Shown one piece after another: positions 1 to 9,164 of a DNA stretch of 64,000 nt (within the stretch, counting starts at the first letter, position 1; every line of letters starts with the position of its first letter). The translations under genes and the position numbers were made by a program. The notes under the pieces were generated by a model. The model did no database searches. It was not told the DNA's origin and was given only the letters and a program-made list of their open reading frames with translations. This DNA comes from Flavobacterium urumqiense (GTDB lineage Bacteria > Bacteroidota > Bacteroidia > Flavobacteriales > Flavobacteriaceae), in contig NZ_FNVP01000011.1 of assembly GCF_900108015.1 (NCBI RefSeq), positions 37,078 through 101,077 on the forward strand, in the 5' to 3' direction.

Positions 1-13
1 TATTTTAATTTAT

Positions 14-44
14 TATGCGTGCATAGTATTTTTTATTATATTTG
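14..44 (+). promoter_or_regulatory. marR promoter with putative MarR operator
   Basis: A Bacteroidota -7 box TATATTTG is at 37-44, about 19 bases before the marR ATG. Just upstream, 14-25 is a perfect inverted repeat, TATGC-GT-GCATA, lying where the -33 element should be. The repeat is seen directly. Its use as an autoregulatory operator is inferred from the usual habit of MarR proteins. No second copy was found before the fad genes. Confidence 0.5.
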
Positions 45-62
45 AAATCGATATAGTACCTT

Positions 63-554
63 ATGAAAGACAAAACAATAGATTACATATTACGAGCTAC
101 CTGGCAAGCGGTCGCCAGAATGTATAATGAAGAAGCTTCTAAATATGATGCGAGTATGGCAACGGGTTTTGCTTTATTGAGTATTGACAAGGATGGCGGA
201 ACGCCCTCAACGGCTTTGGGTCCAAAAATGGGAATGGAAGCCACAAGCCTGACCAGAACCTTGAAATCTATGGAGGAAAAGGAATTGATTATTAGAAAGA
301 AAAACCCTGAAGATGGCCGTGGTGTTTTGATTTACCTTACTGATTTTGGTAAAGAAAAAAGAGAGTTATCTAAGAATACGGTTTTGAAATTTAATGAAAC
401 CGTCAAACAACACATCTCTGAGGAGAAGCTGCAACATTTTATTGAAGTGGCTGAAATCATCAACGAATTAATTTTGGACAAAAATATTTTTAATCACGCG
501 AGCGTCAGCGAACTGATGGAGCAAACTGAAAAAACAGAAAATGATATCGCCTGA
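63..554 (+). CDS. MarR family transcriptional regulator
   Basis: This 163-residue protein has the MarR winged-helix layout: an N-terminal dimerisation helix, then a central helix-turn-helix (about residues 50-85, with MGMEATSLTRTLKSMEEKEL as recognition region) and a wing containing DGRG and LTDFGKE. MarR proteins bind short palindromes as dimers and are usually released by a small ligand. It sits 62 bases before fadN on the same strand, so control of the beta-oxidation operon, with an acyl-CoA or fatty acid as ligand, is a reasonable inference. The long C-terminal helix ends in a polar tail. The start is supported by the -7 box 19 bases upstream. Confidence 0.88.
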   Translation: MKDKTIDYILRATWQAVARMYNEEASKYDASMATGFALLSIDKDGGTPSTALGPKMGMEATSLTRTLKSMEEKELIIRKKNPEDGRGVLIYLTDFGKEKRELSKNTVLKFNETVKQHISEEKLQHFIEVAEIINELILDKNIFNHASVSELMEQTEKTENDIA

Positions 555-616
555 TTCAAAAAATAATTCAGAATGGCGATACCATATTCAAATAAAAAAA
601 TAAATATTAACTACGT

Positions 617-3007
617 ATGAAACGCACAATTAAAAAAGTTGCAGTAATTGGATCCGGAATTATGGGTTCAGGAATTGCCTGTCATTTTGCTAACATTGGT
701 GTTGAGGTTTTACTTTTGGACATTGTTCCAAGAGAACTTACCGAAGCAGAAGCCAAAAAAGGGCTTACTTTAGAAAGCAAAATTGTAAGAAACCGATTAG
801 TGAATGAGCATTTAGCTAATTCACTGAAATCGAAGCCCTCTCCTATTTACAGCCAGAAATTCGCAAGCAGAATTACAACTGGAAATACTACCGATGACAT
901 GGCGAAAATTGCTGCTGTTGATTGGATTATTGAGGTTGTAGTGGAACGTTTGGACATAAAGAAAATGGTTTTTGAACAAATTGAAAAATTTAGAAAACCG
1001 GGAACTTTAGTAACTTCAAATACTTCTGGAATTCCGATTCACTTTATGAGTGAAGGAAGAAGCGACGATTTTCAAAAGCATTTCTGTGGGACACACTTTT
1101 TTAATCCTGCGCGTTATTTAAAATTATTCGAAATCATTCCTGGCCCACAAACTTCAACAGAAGTGTTGGACTTCCTTACTATATACGGCGAGAAATTCTT
1201 GGGAAAAACTTCGGTTGTTGCAAAAGATACTCCAGCATTTATTGGAAATAGAGTTGGGATTTATGGGATTCAGAGTTTGTTTCATTTGGTTAAAGAATTG
1301 GGACTTACAATTGAAGAAGTGGATAAATTGACTGGTCCGGTTATTGGACGACCAAAATCGGCTACTTTCAGAACCGTTGACGTAGTTGGATTAGATACTT
1401 TGGTACATGTAGCCAACGGAATCTACGAAAACTGCCCGAATGACGAGCAACACGAATTGTTCAAATTACCGGATTTCGTCAACAAAATGATGGAAAACAA
1501 ATGGTTGGGTAGCAAAACTGGTCAAGGTTTTTATAAAAAAGTAGACAAGGATATTTTGTCTTTGGATTTGGACACTTTAGAATACCGTCCGGCTAAAAGA
1601 GCTTCTTTTGCAACTTTAGAACTGACAAAAACGATTGATAAACCAATTAACCGTTTTAAAGTTTTGGTGAAAGGAAAAGATAAAGCAGGAGAATTCTACA
1701 GAAAAAGTTTTGCTGGAATGTTTGCTTACGTTTCGAACAGAATTCCTGAAATTTCAGATGAATTATATAAGATTGACGATGCGATGAAAGCCGGTTTCGG
1801 ATGGGAAAATGGTCCTTTCGAAATTTGGGATGCTATTGGTGTTGCAAAAGGAATCGAAATGATGAAAGCAGAAGGTCTTGAACCAGCTGCTTGGGTAAAT
1901 GATATGTTGGCTTCTGGAAGTTCTAGTTTTTATTCTATTAAAGAAGGAGCAACTTTTTTCTACAATATCCCAACAAAATCACAAACTAAAGTTCCGGGTC
2001 AGGATTCCTTTATTATCCTGAACAACATACGCGAAAGCAAAAAAGTGTGGAGCAATAGCGGAGCGATTATACAAGACTTAGGAGACGGAATCTTGAATTT
2101 AGAATTCCAATCTAAAATGAATACTATTGGTGGTGATGTTTTGGCCGCTATCAATAAAGCAATTGATTTATCTGAAAAAGAATATCAGGGTTTGGTTATT
2201 GGAAATCAATCAGCGAATTTCTCTGTTGGAGCTAACATCGGAATGATTTTCATGATGGCTGTGGAGCAAGAATACGATGAGTTGAACATGGCTATCAAAA
2301 TGTTCCAAGACACGATGATGCGTGTGCGTTATTCTGGAATTCCAGTAATAGTTGCACCACACGGAATGACTTTTGGTGGTGGTTGCGAAATGAGCTTACA
2401 TGCTGATAAAGTAGTCGCTGCAGCGGAAACGTATATGGGATTAGTGGAGTTTGGTGTTGGAGTAATTCCAGGTGGTGGTGGTTCAAAAGAATTGGCATTG
2501 CGTGCATCCGATTTATTCCATAAAAATGATGTTGAGTTGAACGTATTGCAAGAATATTTCTTGACTATTGCTATGGCAAAAGTGTCCACTTCTGGATACG
2601 AAGCTTTTGATACCGGACTTTTACAACAAGGGAAAGATATTATTGTGGTAAACAAAGACCGTCAGATAGCTGAAGCAAAAAAACACGCTTTACTAATGGC
2701 CGAAGCCGGTTACACACAACCGATTCGCAGAAGCGATGTGAAAGTTTTAGGAAAACAAGCTCTGGGAATGTTCCTAGTAGGAACGGACCAAATGGAAGCC
2801 GGAAAATACATCTCGGAACACGACAAAAAAATCGCTAACAAACTGGCTTATGTTATGGCTGGTGGAGATTTATCTGAACCAACATTAGTAACCGAACAAT
2901 ATTTATTGGATTTGGAACGTGAAGCTTTCTTGTCACTTTGTACAGAAAGAAAAACATTGGAGAGAATCCAATTTATGTTAACCAAAGGAAAACCTTTAAG
3001 AAACTAA
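617..3007 (+). CDS. fadN: 3-hydroxyacyl-CoA dehydrogenase / enoyl-CoA hydratase (FadN type)
   Basis: Bifunctional beta-oxidation enzyme of 796 residues. An NAD-binding Rossmann fold opens the protein (GSGIMGSG near residues 12-19), followed by the two C-terminal 3-hydroxyacyl-CoA dehydrogenase domains (to about residue 460). A crotonase-type enoyl-CoA hydratase domain follows (about 490-680; GMTFGGGCEMSLHAD and VEFGVGVIPGGGGSKELA hold the oxyanion hole and catalytic region). This order is the reverse of E. coli FadB and matches Bacillus FadN. It hydrates enoyl-CoA and oxidises the 3-hydroxyacyl-CoA product. The fadA gene starts four bases after the stop, so the two are almost certainly cotranscribed. 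Confidence 0.93.
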   Translation: MKRTIKKVAVIGSGIMGSGIACHFANIGVEVLLLDIVPRELTEAEAKKGLTLESKIVRNRLVNEHLANSLKSKPSPIYSQKFASRITTGNTTDDMAKIAAVDWIIEVVVERLDIKKMVFEQIEKFRKPGTLVTSNTSGIPIHFMSEGRSDDFQKHFCGTHFFNPARYLKLFEIIPGPQTSTEVLDFLTIYGEKFLGKTSVVAKDTPAFIGNRVGIYGIQSLFHLVKELGLTIEEVDKLTGPVIGRPKSATFRTVDVVGLDTLVHVANGIYENCPNDEQHELFKLPDFVNKMMENKWLGSKTGQGFYKKVDKDILSLDLDTLEYRPAKRASFATLELTKTIDKPINRFKVLVKGKDKAGEFYRKSFAGMFAYVSNRIPEISDELYKIDDAMKAGFGWENGPFEIWDAIGVAKGIEMMKAEGLEPAAWVNDMLASGSSSFYSIKEGATFFYNIPTKSQTKVPGQDSFIILNNIRESKKVWSNSGAIIQDLGDGILNLEFQSKMNTIGGDVLAAINKAIDLSEKEYQGLVIGNQSANFSVGANIGMIFMMAVEQEYDELNMAIKMFQDTMMRVRYSGIPVIVAPHGMTFGGGCEMSLHADKVVAAAETYMGLVEFGVGVIPGGGGSKELALRASDLFHKNDVELNVLQEYFLTIAMAKVSTSGYEAFDTGLLQQGKDIIVVNKDRQIAEAKKHALLMAEAGYTQPIRRSDVKVLGKQALGMFLVGTDQMEAGKYISEHDKKIANKLAYVMAGGDLSEPTLVTEQYLLDLEREAFLSLCTERKTLERIQFMLTKGKPLRN

Positions 3008-3011
3008 AAAA

Positions 3012-4193
3012 ATGAAAACAGCCTATATAGTAAAAGCATACAGAACAGCCGTGGGGAAAGCCCCAAAAGGGGTGTTTAGATTTAAACGTCCTGATGAATT
3101 GGCAGCAGAAACGATTCAGTTTATGATGAATGAGTTGCCTGATTTCGACAAAAAGCGTATTGATGACGTGATGGTAGGAAATGCGATGCCGGAAGCGGAA
3201 CAAGGATTAAACGTGGGACGATTGATTTCCTTAATGGGATTGAAAATCGAAGATGTTCCTGGTGTAACCGTAAACCGTTATTGCGCGTCAGGATTAGAAA
3301 CAATTGGTATGGCTACAGCCAAAATTCAGTCTGGAATGGCGGATTGTATCATTGCCGGTGGAGCAGAAAGCATGAGTTTTATTCCAATGGGAGGTTACAA
3401 ACCGACTCCTGATTATGCTGTTGCAAAAGCTGGAAACGAAGATTACTATTGGGGAATGGGACTAACTGCTGAAGCGGTTGCCAAACAATTTAATGTATCT
3501 CGTGCGGACCAAGATGAGTTTGCTTACCAATCGCACATGAAAGCCTTGAAAGCGCAAGCTGAAGGTAAATTTGACAAACAAATAGTTCCTATTACTGTGG
3601 AACAAACGTTTATCAACGAGAACGGTAAAAAAGAAACCAAATCCTATATCGTAAATAAAGATGAAGGTCCAAGAGCTGGAACTTCTGTAGAAGCTTTGGC
3701 AGGTTTAAGACCCGTTTTTGAAGCTGGTGGAAGTGTAACTGCAGGAAACTCTTCTCAAATGAGTGATGGAGCAGCTTTTGTTCTAATCATGAGCGAAGAA
3801 ATGGTAAAAGAATTGAATCTTACTCCTATCGCCCGTTTGGTAAACTTCGCTTCGGCTGGAGTGGAGCCAAGAATCATGGGAATTGGACCTGTAAAAGCGA
3901 TTCCAAAAGCATTAAAACAAGCTGGTTTAACGTTGAATGATATTGATTTAATTGAGTTAAACGAAGCTTTTGCGTCACAAGCATTAGCTGTAACAAGAGA
4001 ATTAAACCTAAATCCTGATATCATCAATGTCAATGGTGGAGCAATTGCATTAGGACACCCATTAGGTTGTACCGGAGCAAAATTGTCTGTTCAATTATTC
4101 GACGAAATGAAACGTAGAGGAAGCAAATACGGAATTGTGAGTATGTGTGTTGGAACTGGGCAAGGTTCTGCAGGGATTTACGAACTTTTGTAG
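3012..4193 (+). CDS. fadA: acetyl-CoA C-acyltransferase (3-ketoacyl-CoA thiolase)
   Basis: Thiolase of 393 residues, the usual length. The nucleophilic cysteine is Cys91 in NRYCASGLE; the C-terminal active-site blocks NEAFASQALAV, GGAIALGHPLGCTGAK and CVGTGQGSAG are all present. It cleaves 3-ketoacyl-CoA with CoA to give acetyl-CoA and a shortened acyl-CoA, the last step of a beta-oxidation cycle. It starts four bases after fadN and is followed after 68 bases by the acyl-CoA dehydrogenase, giving the same order as the Bacillus fadNAE operon. Nothing is truncated. Confidence 0.94.
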   Translation: MKTAYIVKAYRTAVGKAPKGVFRFKRPDELAAETIQFMMNELPDFDKKRIDDVMVGNAMPEAEQGLNVGRLISLMGLKIEDVPGVTVNRYCASGLETIGMATAKIQSGMADCIIAGGAESMSFIPMGGYKPTPDYAVAKAGNEDYYWGMGLTAEAVAKQFNVSRADQDEFAYQSHMKALKAQAEGKFDKQIVPITVEQTFINENGKKETKSYIVNKDEGPRAGTSVEALAGLRPVFEAGGSVTAGNSSQMSDGAAFVLIMSEEMVKELNLTPIARLVNFASAGVEPRIMGIGPVKAIPKALKQAGLTLNDIDLIELNEAFASQALAVTRELNLNPDIINVNGGAIALGHPLGCTGAKLSVQLFDEMKRRGSKYGIVSMCVGTGQGSAGIYELL

Positions 4194-4261
4194 TTAAAGA
4201 TTTACATCCATATATTGAGGATTTAGATAATAAATAAAAACATATTAAAAAATAACAAGAA

Positions 4262-6067
4262 ATGGCAGATACAATTGAAAAAAACGTAACCCGTGGCGGT
4301 CAGTTTTTGGTTAAAGAAACAAAGTGCGAAGATGTCTTCACTCCTGAAGACTTCAATGAAGAACAATTAATGATGCGTGACTCTGTAAAAGAGTTCGTAG
4401 ACAAAGAATTATGGCCTAATAAAGACCGTTTTGAAAAGAAAGATTATGCCTTAACTGAAGAATCCATGCGCAAAGCGGGAGACCTAGGTTTCTTAAGCGT
4501 AGCAGTTCCTGAAGCTTACGGTGGAATGGGAATGGGATTTGTAAACACCGTTTTGGTTTGTGATTATATCTCTGGAGCAACGGGTTCATTCTCAACTGCT
4601 TTTGGAGCACATACAGGAATTGGAACTATGCCAATCACTTTATACGGAACAGAAGAGCAAAAACAAAAATACGTACCTAAATTAGCTTCTGGTGAGTGGT
4701 TTGGTGCTTACTGTTTGACTGAGCCAGGTGCTGGATCAGATGCTAACTCTGGAAAAACAAAAGCTGTTTTATCAGAAGATGGAAAAACATACTCTATTAC
4801 AGGACAAAAAATGTGGATTTCGAATGCAGGATTTTGTTCCATGTTTATCGTTTTTGCACGTATTGGTGATGATAAAAACATTACTGGTTTCATTGTAGAA
4901 AATGCTGCTGATAACGGTATTTCAATGGGTGAAGAAGAGCACAAATTAGGAATTAGAGCTTCTTCTACTCGTCAGGTTTTCTTTAACGAAACAAAAGTTC
5001 CTGCTGAGAACATGTTATCTGAAAGAGGAAACGGATTCAAAATTGCCATGAATGCTTTAAACGTTGGACGTATCAAACTGGCTGCAGCTTGTCTTGACGC
5101 ACAACGTAGAGTAATTACAAATGCAACTGCTTACGCAAACGAAAGAATGCAGTTTAACACCGCTATTTCTCAATTTGGAGCTATTCGTTCTAAATTAGCT
5201 GATATGGCGACTAACTGTTATGCTGGTGAAAGTGCTACTTATAGAGCAGCAAAAGACATTGAAGACAGAATTACTGCACGTGAAGCAGAAGGTATTTCTC
5301 ATCAAGAAGCAGAATTAAAAGGTGTTGAAGAATATGCTATCGAGTGTTCTATCTTGAAAGTAGCTGTTTCTGAAGACGTTCAAAGCTGTTCTGATGAAGG
5401 TATTCAAATCTATGGAGGAATGGGATTCTCTGAAGATACTCCGATGGAGAGTGCTTGGAGAGATGCTCGTATAGCACGTATCTATGAAGGTACAAACGAA
5501 ATCAACAGAATGCTATCAGTAGGTATGTTGATTAAAAAAGCAATGAAAGGTCATGTTGACTTATTAGGACCTGCAACAAAAGTTGGCGAGGAATTATTAG
5601 GTATTCCATCATTTGACACACCAGATTACTCTGAGTTATTTGCTGAGGAAAAAGAAATTGTTAAGAATTTAAAAAAAGCATTCTTAATGGTAGCTGGTAG
5701 CGCAATACAAAAATTCGGAACTGATTTAGACGCTCACCAACAAATTTTGATGGCTGCTTCGGATATGCTGATAGAAGTATACATGGCGGAAAGTACTATT
5801 CTTAGAACGGAAAAATTAGCTAAAAAAGAAGGTGAAGCTAAAGTACAAGAGCAAATTGCTATGGCAAAATTATACTTGTATCAAGCAGTAGACATCGTTA
5901 CTCAAAAAGGAAAAGAAAGTGTTATTTCTTTTGCTGAAGGAGACGAACAACGTATGATGTTAATGGGATTACGTCGTTTTACAAAATACACTAACATGCC
6001 AAATGTTGTTGCATTAAGAGAAACAATTACATCAAAATTAGTAGCTGAAAATGGATATTGTTTTTAA
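4262..6067 (+). CDS. fadE: acyl-CoA dehydrogenase (FadE type)
   Basis: FAD-dependent acyl-CoA dehydrogenase of 601 residues, longer than the usual 380 because of a C-terminal extension (about 430-601), as in Bacillus FadE and VLCAD-like proteins. The signatures are CLTEPGAGSDANSGKTKA (FAD site), KMWISNAGFC, and IQIYGGMGFSEDTPMESAWRDARI followed by IYEGTNEINR, where Glu409 is the expected catalytic base. It performs the first oxidation of beta-oxidation. It lies last in the MarR-fadN-fadA-fadE run and is followed by a strong terminator, which marks the end of the operon. Confidence 0.93.
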   Translation: MADTIEKNVTRGGQFLVKETKCEDVFTPEDFNEEQLMMRDSVKEFVDKELWPNKDRFEKKDYALTEESMRKAGDLGFLSVAVPEAYGGMGMGFVNTVLVCDYISGATGSFSTAFGAHTGIGTMPITLYGTEEQKQKYVPKLASGEWFGAYCLTEPGAGSDANSGKTKAVLSEDGKTYSITGQKMWISNAGFCSMFIVFARIGDDKNITGFIVENAADNGISMGEEEHKLGIRASSTRQVFFNETKVPAENMLSERGNGFKIAMNALNVGRIKLAAACLDAQRRVITNATAYANERMQFNTAISQFGAIRSKLADMATNCYAGESATYRAAKDIEDRITAREAEGISHQEAELKGVEEYAIECSILKVAVSEDVQSCSDEGIQIYGGMGFSEDTPMESAWRDARIARIYEGTNEINRMLSVGMLIKKAMKGHVDLLGPATKVGEELLGIPSFDTPDYSELFAEEKEIVKNLKKAFLMVAGSAIQKFGTDLDAHQQILMAASDMLIEVYMAESTILRTEKLAKKEGEAKVQEQIAMAKLYLYQAVDIVTQKGKESVISFAEGDEQRMMLMGLRRFTKYTNMPNVVALRETITSKLVAENGYCF

Positions 6068-6103
6068 TTAGAAGATAGTTTTTAGTTGATTTATTTGTTA
6101 AAA

Positions 6104-6137
6104 AACCGTCAAGTTGAAATAACTGACGGTTTTTTTT
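6104..6137 (+). terminator. Rho-independent terminator of the fad operon
   Basis: The inverted repeat AACCGTCA (6104-6111) / TGACGGTT (6124-6131) is followed by a run of Ts to 6137. It lies 37 bases after the fadE stop codon. Confidence 0.9.
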
Positions 6138-6184
6138 ATAGCTTAAATTTAAAAATTATTTAATTTCCTTCTTTTCTATGGGAC

Positions 6185-6616
6185 TTATTTCTCGATTACA
6201 GGAAATACACTGCGATTACTTGAATTAATGGAAAGTGAAGCGCTGCCATCAAAAAAAATGGAAATATACATCGTATACACATTATATTGTCCTTTAACTA
6301 CCGCCGTAATTTGATATGCTTTCTTTTCTTTTTTTAAAAGTATATTCTTGTCTTTTTCCTTCAAAATTTAATCCGCCATCACCACGATAGGCAACACCAA
6401 TATAAGTTCTACTAAAAAAAGGCCTTTCGCTTATGATAAAATTCGTTTATAATTTCTGTACGAAGAAAGGGAGATAGTGCACTGTAATGTAATTCAATTC
6501 CGAAGTTCCTTCAAACGTAGCTGTTTTAACATGATGAATTTTAATTAAATTGCACGAAATAAATGCTAATCATAAGACAGTTAGCGATAAAATTATTTTT
6601 TTATGAGTTTTGTTTT
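6185..6616 (-). pseudogene. decayed lipoprotein gene
   Basis: Read on the minus strand, this region gives pieces of one protein in changing frames. First is a lipoprotein-like signal (KKIILSLTVL, an in-frame stop, then LAFISC, a lipobox). The same frame continues as KTATFEGTSELNYITVHYLP before a stop. After a frame change comes RTYIGVAYRGDGGLNFEGK. After another, KKAYQITAVVKGQYNVYTMY leads to SNRSVFPVIEK and a stop at 6185. There is no intact start and there are at least two frameshifts plus one nonsense codon. The ancestral function is not recognised. The coherent pieces and the exported-lipoprotein start make a dead gene more likely than chance. Confidence 0.6.
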
Positions 6617-6744
6617 TAGTTTAAATAAAATATTGAAAAAGCATCATCAATAATATTATCAAAAACTTAAGATTTACATAAAATTATAATTGCTAAAAAA
6701 GTCAGTTTACAACTTTCTTACCCTGAAATAATCAAAAAAACATA

Positions 6745-7659
6745 CTATTTTTTCACTTCTATAACCTCTACTTTTATTCCAACAGCGTAGGCATTGGGAA
6801 TAATTTTATCTCCATGCACGTTGGCATAAACCTTGGTAAATTCAGCTCCAAAATACAAAATAATAGCTGAATAATATACCCATATTAAAATGATAATTAC
6901 AGAACCAGCAGCTCCATAAACAGTCGCAACAGTTGAACTTCCTAAATAAAACCCAATGGCAAACTTACCAAACATAAAGAAAAATGAAGTAAAACTAGAC
7001 CCAACTAATGCGTCTTTCCAAGCGATATAACCGTCTGGCAGTGTTTTAAAAATAATTGAGAATAATATAGTGGTTGTGGAAAATAAAATTAAAATATTAA
7101 TAATGTAAAACAAATAAATAGTCAAGTCTGGAAAATATAGCAACAACCTTTCGTTAATAACATCCATAACTGTATTAACCATGAGACTTACCAGCAATAA
7201 AAATCCAACAGACGCAATCATTGAAAAAGACATAATTCGATTTTTGATGAATTTCATAATTCCTTTATTCGGTTTTGCTTTTAATCCCCAAATAAAGTTA
7301 ATGGAACTTTGTATTTCGGCAAAAACCCCAGAAGCTCCTATCAATAGCATAATTCCTCCAAAAATTGCAGCAAAGGTATTGCTATCCGTTAACTCTATAT
7401 TTTTAATAGTTTCCTGAATTTGAATCGCAGCTTCATTGCCAACCATTCCATTGATTTGACCAAAAAATCTGCCGGTAACAGCCTCCCGCCCGAAGAAAAA
7501 ACTAAAAATTGATAAAATAATAATTAGCAATGGAGGCAAGGAAAATATGGTGTAGTAGGATAACGAAGCACTTAATTTAATAGCGTTATCCTCATCAAAT
7601 TCCTTATATGTTCGTTTTAACAATTCCCAACCTGATTTTGCTGCTTCTTTACGATTCAT
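6745..7659 (-). CDS. YihY/BrkB family inner-membrane protein
   Basis: Integral membrane protein of 304 residues from the preferred start at 7659 (MNRKEAAKSGW). An upstream in-frame ATG would add eleven residues, MFYQKVNIFVV, which look like leader DNA. The YihY/BrkB family hallmarks are visible: DNAIKLSASLSYYTIFSLPP at the first membrane segment, an amphipathic stretch, and five further hydrophobic segments, ending with AAGSVIIILIWVYYSAIILYFGAEFTKVYA. Its function is poorly defined; older names (virulence factor BrkB, ribonuclease BN) are unreliable. It stands alone between a decayed gene and sodC. Confidence 0.85.
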   Translation of the reverse strand: MNRKEAAKSGWELLKRTYKEFDEDNAIKLSASLSYYTIFSLPPLLIIILSIFSFFFGREAVTGRFFGQINGMVGNEAAIQIQETIKNIELTDSNTFAAIFGGIMLLIGASGVFAEIQSSINFIWGLKAKPNKGIMKFIKNRIMSFSMIASVGFLLLVSLMVNTVMDVINERLLLYFPDLTIYLFYIINILILFSTTTILFSIIFKTLPDGYIAWKDALVGSSFTSFFFMFGKFAIGFYLGSSTVATVYGAAGSVIIILIWVYYSAIILYFGAEFTKVYANVHGDKIIPNAYAVGIKVEVIEVKK

Positions 7660-7900
7660 AACTACAAAAATATTTACTTTCTGATAAAACAAAAAAACAA
7701 TTTAGGTTTTCTTTTTCAATCTGTATTCTGTGGCAAATTATATTCTAATCAATTACGAATGAACATAGAGCATACCAATATCAAAATTACAAAGTTATTT
7801 TCTTGAAATTTACAAAATATTTTACAAAATTCACACCAACAAGCGGCGTTGTACAATAATTAAAAAGTAATAAACTTAAATTCAAATTTTCATCTTTTCA
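7660..7900. other. intergenic region between yihY and sodC
   Basis: About 300 AT-rich bases separate the two divergent genes (yihY on minus, sodC on plus). No open reading frame, hairpin or repeat was recognised here apart from the sodC promoter listed separately. Confidence 0.5.
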
Positions 7901-7933
7901 TTGTAATATTTTAAAGAAAATAGAGTAACTTTA
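7901..7933 (+). promoter_or_regulatory. putative sodC promoter
   Basis: TTG at 7901-7903 and TAACTTTA at 7926-7933, separated by 22 bases, resemble the Bacteroidota -33/-7 pair (TTG / TAnnTTTG), with A in place of the final G. The ATG at 7965 is 31 bases further on. Confidence 0.4.
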
Positions 7934-7964
7934 CGTAATAAATTTATTATAATTGACACTCAAT

Positions 7965-8492
7965 ATGAAAAAAATAACCCTTAGCATTGCTCTAATTTTA
8001 TCTGTTATCATTGGATGCAAAACGAGTAGTAGTTCAAATGATACTAAAAAATTAGCACTTACATTTGAGCCAAAAAGTAATAGTACTGTTTCTGGTACAG
8101 CAATTTTCACTAAAAAAAACGGTAAAGTCACTTTCGTTGCCACATTGGCAGGGCTTAATCCCGGAGTTCATGCTATACATATTCATGAAAAATCAGATTG
8201 TTCAGCAGCTGATGGAAGTTCAGCAGGAGGACATTGGAACCCAACATTCAAAAAACACGGGAAATGGGGAGTTGGCGAACATCATAAAGGCGATATCGGG
8301 AACTTTACCGCTGATGAAAAAGGAAATGGAACCATTACTTTAACAACAGATGAATGGTGTATTGGTTGTGGAGACGCGACTAAAGATATCATAGGAAAAG
8401 GACTGATTGTTCATCAAGGTACTGATGATTTTGTTACACAACCAACAGGAAATGCCGGTGGAAGAGTAGCATGCTCTGCTATAATTAAGTAG
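7965..8492 (+). CDS. sodC: Cu/Zn superoxide dismutase, lipoprotein
   Basis: SodC-family enzyme of 175 residues from the ATG at 7965; an ATG twelve bases upstream is less likely because MKKITLSIALILSVIIGC forms a clean lipoprotein signal with Cys18. Metal ligands are visible: HAIHIHEKSDC, GGHWNP, the GEHHKGDIGN loop and IVHQGTDDF, and the disulfide partner is in GGRVAC. It dismutates superoxide outside the cytoplasm, anchored to a membrane by lipid. An extra Cys pair (DEWCIGCGD) in the electrostatic-loop region is unusual. dps and oxyR lie 5-6 kb downstream. Confidence 0.92.
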   Translation: MKKITLSIALILSVIIGCKTSSSSNDTKKLALTFEPKSNSTVSGTAIFTKKNGKVTFVATLAGLNPGVHAIHIHEKSDCSAADGSSAGGHWNPTFKKHGKWGVGEHHKGDIGNFTADEKGNGTITLTTDEWCIGCGDATKDIIGKGLIVHQGTDDFVTQPTGNAGGRVACSAIIK

Positions 8493-8550
8493 TTTTTTTA
8501 AAAGAAATTTATTGCAATAAAAAGAACACCGTTATTTTAAAAAAATAAAA

Positions 8551-9078
8551 GAATGGCGTGAGTGGTTGACCGAAAATCATTACTGCCCAAAGATCATATA
8601 TGTAATTTTCTACATAGTAGGTAGTGAATTTCAAAATATGTGATAGGAAGAAGCGATTAAAGTTGCCATATATTTTGTTAGATTAATTTAACAATAAAAA
8701 AAATAGACGAAATGCGTCGGAAATAGTTTTTTTTACCAAGAAAAGATAAAAGTGTTTGGAGTAGACTCAGTAAAACATATATTGAAAACTCATTGAATAA
8801 AATCTGATGTACGAAAGTGGATTAGCAAAAATCTAAACAGGTAAAAAAAACGGTTCTTGGATTTTATTAGATGCTGTAGAGGATTTGATTATGCAAGCAA
8901 ATCTAGGAATGGCTTTTAACAAAAATAGTTTTGCATTTGAAAACTGTGAAAATCTTATTGCCTCCTGTATAAAAAGTCATCTCATTGGCACAATCAAGTT
9001 AAAAGAGAACAAATAAGAAACAATCGGATAATGAAAATTATAGATTTCTGTACCCAAAATAAAAAATATCGAGATTAA
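8551..9078 (+). pseudogene. decayed YdeI/OmpD-associated family gene
   Basis: Three frames of the plus strand together spell a YdeI/OmpD-associated protein. In order: EWREWLTENH; EEAIKVAIYF; TIKKIDEMRRK followed by a stop and then PRKDKSVWSRLSKTYIEN; LMYESGLAKI followed by a stop and then TGKKNGSWILLDAVEDLI; ANLGMAFNKNSFAFEN; and a C-terminal NRIMKIIDFCTQNKK. These match family blocks such as the WSR.NK motif, the LM..G repeat and the basic C-terminus. At least four frameshifts or stops make it non-functional. It lies between sodC and the LETM1-related gene. Confidence 0.75.
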
Positions 9079-9164
9079 TATTTTCTACTAAATAATTAAA
9101 ACTTATCCTAAACTTTTCTGCAAAACCATGATAAAACATAGCTCTGTAGCTTCAAATTAAAGCA

